Source: Lachnospiraceae bacterium (lineage in GTDB: Bacteria; Bacillota; Clostridia; Lachnospirales; Lachnospiraceae). From it: a stretch of 64,000 bases of DNA. The notes under the pieces are model-generated. The model was given only the letters and a program-made list of their open reading frames with translations. It was not told the DNA's origin and did no database searches. Positions 58,979 to 64,000 of the stretch are shown piece by piece; position 1 is the stretch's first letter; every line of letters starts with the position of its first letter. Made by a program: the position numbers and the translations under genes. The stretch lies in NCBI GenBank assembly GCA_022510745.1, contig JAFLSY010000006.1, forward strand, positions 1 through 64,000, in the 5' to 3' direction.

Positions 58979-59527
58979 ATGATGGAAATTATCCTAGCCG
59001 TTGCGGCAGTCGTGCTCTTTATTCTGTGGGCCATCTCCTGCCGGCGGAAGTTGGCAGTTATGGATGAGAATGTCAACAATGCTATGGTTCAGATTGGCGT
59101 GCAGCTTTCCTCCCGCTTTGACGCACTGACCGCACTGCTGGATCTGGCTAAGGGGTACGCCGCCCATGAGTCCCAAATGCTGATTGAGACCGTTAAATTC
59201 CGCCGACGCATCATCACCGCTGCTTCCACGCCGGATGATGTGCTGAAACAGGAGGGTGTCATTTCCGAGGCTATGGGCCGTATCGCATTGGTGGCAGAGC
59301 GGTGTCCGGAGTTGATGGCCGACGAGAACTACGCCAAATGTAAGAACGCTGTGGATAGCTATGAGAAGATGTTGCACACCAGCCACCTGATCTACAACGA
59401 CAGCGTGACCAAGCTGAACCGAGAACTACGGATATTCCCTTCTTCTCTGTTGGCCGGAGTCCTTGGCTTTCGACAGAGGGACTACTTAGAGGCGGCAGAG
59501 AACCAAATTCTTTCATACAGTAAATAG
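58979..59527 (+). CDS. LemA family protein
   Basis: 182 aa. N-terminal helix (about 3-20) and a LemA domain: VDENVNNAMVQIGVQLSSRF matches the conserved N-x-x-VQ-L helix, and the C-terminus has FPSSLLAGVLGFRQRDYLEA (F-P-x-x-x-x-A). LemA proteins have a single anchor and an outside or inside helical bundle; their role is unclear. AGAGG ribosome site. It may be a target of the two-component pair upstream. Confidence 0.88.
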   Translation: MMEIILAVAAVVLFILWAISCRRKLAVMDENVNNAMVQIGVQLSSRFDALTALLDLAKGYAAHESQMLIETVKFRRRIITAASTPDDVLKQEGVISEAMGRIALVAERCPELMADENYAKCKNAVDSYEKMLHTSHLIYNDSVTKLNRELRIFPSSLLAGVLGFRQRDYLEAAENQILSYSK

Positions 59528-59565
59528 CGTACAAGAAAAATAGACTGTATATAAGGAGTAAAGAC

Positions 59566-61335
59566 GTGAAACAATTTCATCTGACTTATGAAAATGATGA
59601 AAAATTTTTAAAAAAATTGGGGGAAATCAAGCAGTGGTGGGAGTCTAATGAGACCTACAAGCTGGTTTTCCGGATTTATTCACAGGATATGGAGAAAGAG
59701 CATATTGCTCATGTTTGTGACCTTCTGGACGAGAATATACCCGATGCTCTATATTTAGGATGTACCTCAAATGCCAATATTTTGGACGGTGCACTGACGG
59801 AATCAGAAATTTTGTTGACTTGTACTGTCTTTGAAGATAAGACCACACAGGTAAAGCTGCTGCAATATCCCTTTACGGAAGAGAACTATAAGGATGCTGT
59901 AGATAACCTGAAGAAGCATTGTGAAGAGAATCCTTGGGTCAATTCCATTGAAATGCATGCCACGATCATGAATATGTCCATGAAGGGCTACTGCGATGAA
60001 ATGAGCACGCTCAGGAAAGATATTCAGGTGTTTGGAGGCGGCGCATTTAATCCCGATATGGATGATGAAATTGCATACGTTTTCTCCAAAGGGAACGGTT
60101 TTTTACAGCACGGTATCATTTTCCTGATGCTTGGCGGTGAGAATTTCCACGCATACAGTACATTTATATCCGGTTGGAAACCGTTAAAGAGAAGATTCCA
60201 TATCACCAAGGCGGACAAAGAGATTCTGCATGAGTTGGACGGGAAGCCGGCATTTGAGGTGTATCAGAGATACCTGAACATAGAGAAAAACGATAATTTC
60301 TTTTCAAATACATTGGAATTTCCGCTTTTTCTGGAGCGAGAAGGTGCCAATATCCTTCGCTGTCCGCTCGCCGTCAACGATGATGATTCGCTGGTCATGT
60401 CCTCAGACATGGATGAGGATGCCTATGTGAAAATTGCTTATGGAGATCCGGATACGATTCTGAACAGTATCCGAGAGGACGGGCAGAAAGTTGCTGATTT
60501 CCAGCCCGAAGTTATTCAGACCTTTTCCTGTGCTGCAAGAAGAGCGTTCTGGAGTGATCTGAATATCAGTAAGGAAACAGTGATGTTCAAGGATGTGGCC
60601 CCTACAGCGGGATTTTATACCCACGGAGAATTTCTGCGGATAGACGGCAATATGCTGAATTTCAACGTGACTTTGGTCATTGTCGCCATGCGTGAAGGGG
60701 ATCCGGTGGGCGGGAAAATAGATTTTCGCGGCCCTACTTTCAAGAAACTGGATAAGATTCCCATGATCTGGCGTTTTGTGTCCTTTATCGAAACTTCCAC
60801 AGCCGAGCTGGAGGCCACGAACCGGATGCTGGCACTTGCAGCGATCACAGATGGATTGACCAAGTTATATAATCGCACCGAGATTGAGAGACGGATTCAT
60901 AAAGCGCTTAAAAAGGCGGAAGGTGAACCCGGAGACGGCAAGGTGCATCTGATCATGCTGGACATTGATGATTTCAAGAAGATTAACGATGAATGCGGAC
61001 ACAGGGAGGGTGACGAGGTCATCATAGTCCTGTCCAACATTCTTAAGAATGTAACAGACGACTTTCCCCAAGCTTCTGCAGGAAGATGGGGCGGCGAGGA
61101 ATTCATGGTACTCTTAGAGGGGAATAGCATCGATGAAGTTTTGGCTGTTGCTGAAAAAATACGGGAATCTTTCTCCAAAGTGCCGTTTGAGAGCGCAGGC
61201 TATCAAACAGTCAGTGTAGGTGTGACGCAGATGCAGAATGGCGAGACAGCCGACAAAATGTGCAATAGAGTGGACAATGCACTGTATATGGCAAAGGAAG
61301 CCGGCAAAAACCGGGTGGTATGGCTGGATTCATAA
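59566..61335 (+). CDS. FIST-sensor diguanylate cyclase
   Basis: 589 aa. Residues about 25-215 match the FIST N domain (LYLGCTSNANILDGALTESE), about 215-410 FIST C (AYSTFISGWKPL, ISKETVMFKDVAPTAGFYTHGE), and about 430-589 a GGDEF domain with RWGGEEFMVLLEG, an active GGEEF signature. FIST domains are thought to sense small ligands, possibly amino acids. It should make c-di-GMP, opposite to the HD-GYP at 10923. GTG start with TAAGGAG upstream. No membrane helix. Confidence 0.9.
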   Translation: MKQFHLTYENDEKFLKKLGEIKQWWESNETYKLVFRIYSQDMEKEHIAHVCDLLDENIPDALYLGCTSNANILDGALTESEILLTCTVFEDKTTQVKLLQYPFTEENYKDAVDNLKKHCEENPWVNSIEMHATIMNMSMKGYCDEMSTLRKDIQVFGGGAFNPDMDDEIAYVFSKGNGFLQHGIIFLMLGGENFHAYSTFISGWKPLKRRFHITKADKEILHELDGKPAFEVYQRYLNIEKNDNFFSNTLEFPLFLEREGANILRCPLAVNDDDSLVMSSDMDEDAYVKIAYGDPDTILNSIREDGQKVADFQPEVIQTFSCAARRAFWSDLNISKETVMFKDVAPTAGFYTHGEFLRIDGNMLNFNVTLVIVAMREGDPVGGKIDFRGPTFKKLDKIPMIWRFVSFIETSTAELEATNRMLALAAITDGLTKLYNRTEIERRIHKALKKAEGEPGDGKVHLIMLDIDDFKKINDECGHREGDEVIIVLSNILKNVTDDFPQASAGRWGGEEFMVLLEGNSIDEVLAVAEKIRESFSKVPFESAGYQTVSVGVTQMQNGETADKMCNRVDNALYMAKEAGKNRVVWLDS

Positions 61336-61361
61336 AACGCATGAAGACTCAATATCCTTCA

Positions 61362-61412
61362 AAGGGAGTGTTGCAAGATAACTGATTTACAGTTATGGAG
61401 CGATGCTCCCTT
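61362..61412. other. Nested hairpin after the cyclase gene
   Basis: Outer arms AAGGGAG (61362-61368) and CTCCCTT (61406-61412); inner perfect stem TAACTG (61379-61384), loop ATTTA, CAGTTA (61390-61395). Lies between the cyclase stop and the tRNA. No good T-run follows, so it may be a weak terminator or processing structure. Confidence 0.45.
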
Positions 61413-61493
61413 CCCTTTATGTGCTGATTTCGGATATCGTATTGATCATGTAAAGAATTTGTAGTTTGTAATAATAAAAATGGGCATGTAAAA

Positions 61494-61565
<72 letters not shown>

Positions 61566-61738
61566 ATGTTTCATAAAATATTGATTTGTGTAACACGACT
61601 TTAAAAGAATAACATACTTTGCCGAGGATGTCAAACAGTTTTGATGATATTTCACACTAGGAATTGACACAAAATATTCGAAATGCTAAACTAAAAATGC
61701 AACATAAAAATATTATTTATAAATAGGGGGAACTAAAT

Positions 61739-62278
61739 ATGAAAAAAATCAGAAAAAGTTTAATGGCAATGACGTTAATTTTAGTGCTGGTATGTATTAA
61801 TAATTTATCTGTTATTGCACAGGAAAGTAGTGAAAGTAGAGTAATAGCTGAGTTTTTGGAAAAACAAGAGGCGGGTTTAGAGGTATATGCATTGACTGAT
61901 GAAGAAGGAAATTTTATGGGATATTATTAACCTTATTCGGAATCCAATCCCGCACCGGAAAAACAGATTATGCCTCTTTATTCAGCAGAGATTGAGTGGA
62001 CAATTGATGCAGGAAGATATAGTTATGGCACAAATATATATACAATACAAGACGGTATGGTGATGCAAATTGATATTTCACAGAGTATGTCTGGAAAAAG
62101 CTATTTAACTTTCCAAAATAGAAATACTAATACTTCACTTAGATTTACACAAACAGAAACAACAGATGGATGGCATGGCACAGTCACATTTGCAGGTATG
62201 GTTACGACAATATACTCATTTGGTATTGAAAATGCATCAAATAGTACAATAACGTATTCTGGTACATATTCACTATAG
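61739..62278 (+). pseudogene. Secreted protein gene interrupted by one in-frame stop
   Basis: Codons 1-63 encode a signal peptide (KSLMAMTLILVLVCINNLSV, cleavage near VIAQ) and a short mature part ending MGYY, then TAA at 61928-61930. The same frame continues without interruption to 62278 (PYSESNPAPEKQIMPLYSAE to TYSGTYSL), a beta-rich region of about 115 residues. So it reads as a 179-residue secreted protein with a single nonsense codon. Family not recognised. AGGGGGAAC ribosome site before the ATG. A restart at ATG 61970 would lack a signal peptide. Confidence 0.65.
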
Positions 62279-62297
62279 TAAACGGAGGAGCAGATTA

Positions 62298-62537
62298 ATG
62301 AAGAAAAAAACAGCTATTGGCGTTGGTATCTGTATTTTTATATGTTGTGTTACTTATGTGTTAATTAATTTTAATTTGTATCGTGGTAATGAAGTGCAGG
62401 AAAATAATGAAACATATATGAATGGAACAATGGTTGAAGATTATATTGAAAATCCTGCGCGGGAAGAGATGGAGGAAAGTGGAATAATAGTTGAGGAAAC
62501 CACTGTGCATGAAAATAATCAAACATATATTGAATGA
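62298..62537 (+). CDS. Small membrane or exported protein, 79 aa
   Basis: One hydrophobic helix (about 5-24, AIGVGICIFICCVTYVLINF) and an acidic, hydrophilic remainder with a repeated ENN-x-TY(M/I) motif. It follows the interrupted secreted-protein gene by 19 bases (GGAGGAG ribosome site) and may belong with it. Function unknown. Confidence 0.65.
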   Translation: MKKKTAIGVGICIFICCVTYVLINFNLYRGNEVQENNETYMNGTMVEDYIENPAREEMEESGIIVEETTVHENNQTYIE

Positions 62538-62598
62538 TTATGAGGTCCTCTTTAACTAAACAATTTTGGTCTGGGCGTAAGCTCTTTGGACCACCGTA

Positions 62599-62627
62599 GG
62601 CGGGAAGAATTTCCCGCCATTTTTTTG
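62599..62627 (+). terminator. Rho-independent terminator
   Basis: GGCGGGAA (62599-62606), loop GAAT, TTCCCGCC (62611-62618), then ATTTTTTT. Perfect 8-bp stem and strong T-run. Confidence 0.9.
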
Positions 62628-62652
62628 GTGTGTAAATAACTGTCCGCCCTTT

Positions 62653-63654
62653 CTATTTCTTCTTTCCTGACTTCATGATCACTTTTACAATTCCCATAAT
62701 TGCTGCATACAAAACGCCGGCCACCGGCCAAACAATCCAAGTAAAATGCCACCTGCCGGTGTAGAAGGACCAGAATAAATATAATGCTGTTGCAAGGGAC
62801 CAGTAAATACCTGCGATGGGTTCCATGGTGCGGCTAAAAGCAATATTTTCTTTCGTGTAATCTCCGATACGAAGCAATTTATCAAAACTTCCGTATATGA
62901 TTCCGGAGTAAATGAACAGAAATACAGCAGTGGCGACCATTGCCAGAAGGAATACTGCGCAAACATATTCTGACAAGGTTTCTGTCTCGGTTTCTGACAG
63001 AAAAGTTAAGGGTACAATCCCCAGAATGCACAGTGCAACACCTATCGCTATGCAGATGGCAAAGGTTCCGCTAAATGCCTCTTTTTTCTTGGATGCAATG
63101 CCTTCCACACCGTAGCCCGGCACAATCTGCTCCTTTTCTAAATAATCATATTTACTGTAGTTGATTCCTTTTAAGATAAAAATGACCACGGCTACCGATA
63201 TCATGAGCAAAAGTACTGTAACACTAAGTCCGTCCACCATTGATTCGGACAGTGATATCCAACCGAATTCGGTTAATCCGCTTAGTAAGATGCCACAAAC
63301 AGGGGAGAGAATACAAAGGGCCACGCCCAATCCGATCATCTTGGCAAAATTCCTGGTCACCGACAAAAATTCTTCTGCTTCTTCTACAGATATTACCCGC
63401 TTGGGAGCCTCCTCTGTTTCGACTAAAGCCATTCCCTCTTCGGAAGACAATTCTTCCAATTCTTCTTTTAATAAGTAGTCCGTGGATACATTGAACAGAG
63501 CGCTCATTTTTATGATCTTATCCAGATCGGGAATGGAAGCTCCGCTTTCCCATTTGGATACGGACTGTCGGGAAATCATAAGCCGTTCGGCCAAATCTTC
63601 CTGAGACCAGCCGTTCCGTTTTCTTAACATAATAATCTTGTCAGCTAATATCAT
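62653..63654 (-). CDS. XRE-family regulator with multi-helix membrane domain
   Basis: 333 aa. Residues 5-60 are a helix-turn-helix (WSQEDLAERLMISRQSVSKWES); a linker rich in Glu follows; then about seven hydrophobic helices between about 100 and 325. Membrane-tethered XRE proteins of this kind are common in Lachnospiraceae and have no settled ligand. ATG at 63654 chosen for its GAGAGG site; an in-frame ATG at 63705 lacks one. The divergent gene is feoA, and a CAACCG palindrome lies between them. Confidence 0.85.
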   Translation of the reverse strand: MILADKIIMLRKRNGWSQEDLAERLMISRQSVSKWESGASIPDLDKIIKMSALFNVSTDYLLKEELEELSSEEGMALVETEEAPKRVISVEEAEEFLSVTRNFAKMIGLGVALCILSPVCGILLSGLTEFGWISLSESMVDGLSVTVLLLMISVAVVIFILKGINYSKYDYLEKEQIVPGYGVEGIASKKKEAFSGTFAICIAIGVALCILGIVPLTFLSETETETLSEYVCAVFLLAMVATAVFLFIYSGIIYGSFDKLLRIGDYTKENIAFSRTMEPIAGIYWSLATALYLFWSFYTGRWHFTWIVWPVAGVLYAAIMGIVKVIMKSGKKK

Positions 63655-63751
63655 TTTCAAACCTCTCATTCTTTTCTTTTTGCTCAACGTTGATATTGCA
63701 ATCATAGCAGAAAAAGAGATTGACAGCCACCAAGTACGCTGTAATTCTTGT

Positions 63752-63764
63752 CAACCGGCGGTTG
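63752..63764. promoter_or_regulatory. CAACCG-G-CGGTTG palindrome
   Basis: Perfect 6-bp inverted repeat with one central base in the divergent region between the XRE gene and feoA. It resembles the CAACC-GT-GGTTG operator upstream of the other XRE regulator at 27760. Confidence 0.5.
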
Positions 63765-63793
63765 CAATTGCCAAAAACCCCAGTCTTTCCGCA

Positions 63794-63822
63794 TTGACAT
63801 TTTCCGACAGGACTTCTATACT
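63794..63822 (+). promoter_or_regulatory. Promoter of feoA
   Basis: TTGACA (63794-63799), 17-base spacer, TATACT (63817-63822). Gives a leader of about 80 bases to the ATG at 63908. Confidence 0.8.
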
Positions 63823-63849
63823 AGCAATAGCAAGTAAGAAAACGTAAAA

Positions 63850-63870
63850 ATTTGAAAGCTCCTTTCAAAT
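63850..63870. promoter_or_regulatory. Perfect 9-bp palindrome in the feoA leader
   Basis: ATTTGAAAG, CTC, CTTTCAAAT. It lies about 20-40 bases after the expected transcription start. Neither the classical Fur nor the DtxR consensus fits. It could be a repressor site or an RNA hairpin. Confidence 0.6.
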
Positions 63871-63907
63871 ATTGAATTGATCATAGAGGCTGGCAAGGGG
63901 TGTAAAT

Positions 63908-64000
63908 ATGACACTGAAAGAACTGGAAATCGGAAAAAGTGCAAGGATTACTGCTGTAGGAGGAGAAGGCGCTCTCAGACAGCATTTTTTGGATATGGGA
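63908..64000 (+). CDS. feoA: FeoA domain protein (5' part)
   Basis: 31 codons are visible before the window ends. TLKELEIGKSARITAVGGEG followed by LRQHFLDMG is the start of the SH3-like FeoA domain, which assists the ferrous iron transporter FeoB. AGGGGTG ribosome region upstream. The remainder, and probably feoB, lie outside the window. Confidence 0.85.
   Translation, partial: MTLKELEIGKSARITAVGGEGALRQHFLDMG

Overview
The window looks like a chromosomal segment of an anaerobic, low-to-moderate GC Firmicute, most likely a gut-type Lachnospiraceae/Clostridia member. The evidence is indirect: a reverse rubrerythrin and a tandem hemerythrin, a FapA (DUF342) protein, DUF3810, DegV, HD-GYP, FIST-GGDEF and FtsX-type peptide-resistance modules, strong AGGAGG ribosome sites with some GTG/TTG starts, and sigma-A type TTGACA-N17-TATAAT promoters. 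No rRNA, CRISPR array, complete insertion sequence or prophage was seen. There is one tRNA (Gly-GCC).

Layout. 1-4.7 kb: the 3' end of a type I restriction-modification locus (partial hsdS, an unknown 265-aa protein, hsdR). 4.7-5.6 kb: an esterase-like hydrolase. 5.7-12.0 kb: a signalling operon with a hybrid histidine kinase, an Hpt protein, a FapA protein with nine N-terminal repeats and an HD-GYP response regulator, which together look like one phosphorelay ending in c-di-GMP turnover. 12.0-14.3 kb: oxygen/peroxide defence (reverse rubrerythrin, hemerythrin) and a phosphatase. 14.3-18.3 kb: MarR-DegV-alcohol dehydrogenase with ATGA overlaps, then aldehyde dehydrogenase. 18.3-20.3 kb (minus): a HerA-like ATPase and a small nuclease/transposase-tail protein behind a long leader. 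20.7-22.2 kb (minus): anti-sigma and ECF sigma factor with a recognisable ECF promoter.

22.5-47 kb holds three separate two-component/ABC transporter modules of the peptide-sensing type: 22.57-27.65 kb (plus), 35.9-40.9 kb (plus, directly behind a GH36 alpha-galactosidase) and 42.3-46.8 kb (minus, with a zinc-peptidase-like gene inside the operon). Between them lie an XRE regulator, a membrane protein, a DMT exporter with a histidine-rich tail, a DUF3810 metallopeptidase-like protein and a PurF paralogue lacking the usual N-terminal cysteine.

47-56.7 kb is an accessory stretch of small single enzymes: GH5 glucanase, lipoprotein, four GNAT acetyltransferases (one of the AAC(6') aminoglycoside type), two HAD phosphatases, two P-loop kinases, a Fic protein with an operator array, and a HIT protein with a truncated duplicate. 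One badly broken gene ends it. 56.8-61.3 kb: a LytTR/GHKL two-component pair with a LytTR-type direct-repeat operator, LemA, and a FIST-GGDEF cyclase. 61.4-64 kb: tRNA-Gly, a secreted protein gene interrupted by one in-frame stop, a small membrane protein, an XRE membrane regulator (minus), and the start of feoA behind a consensus promoter and a perfect palindrome.

Several start sites were moved inward from the longest open frame because the Shine-Dalgarno sequence, a terminator or a promoter rules out the longer form. The best candidates for something unusual are the operator array over the fic start, the apparent AUA start at 42199, the structured leader at about 20.27-20.40 kb, the repeat-bearing FapA, and the duplicated HIT segment flanking a two-gene insert.
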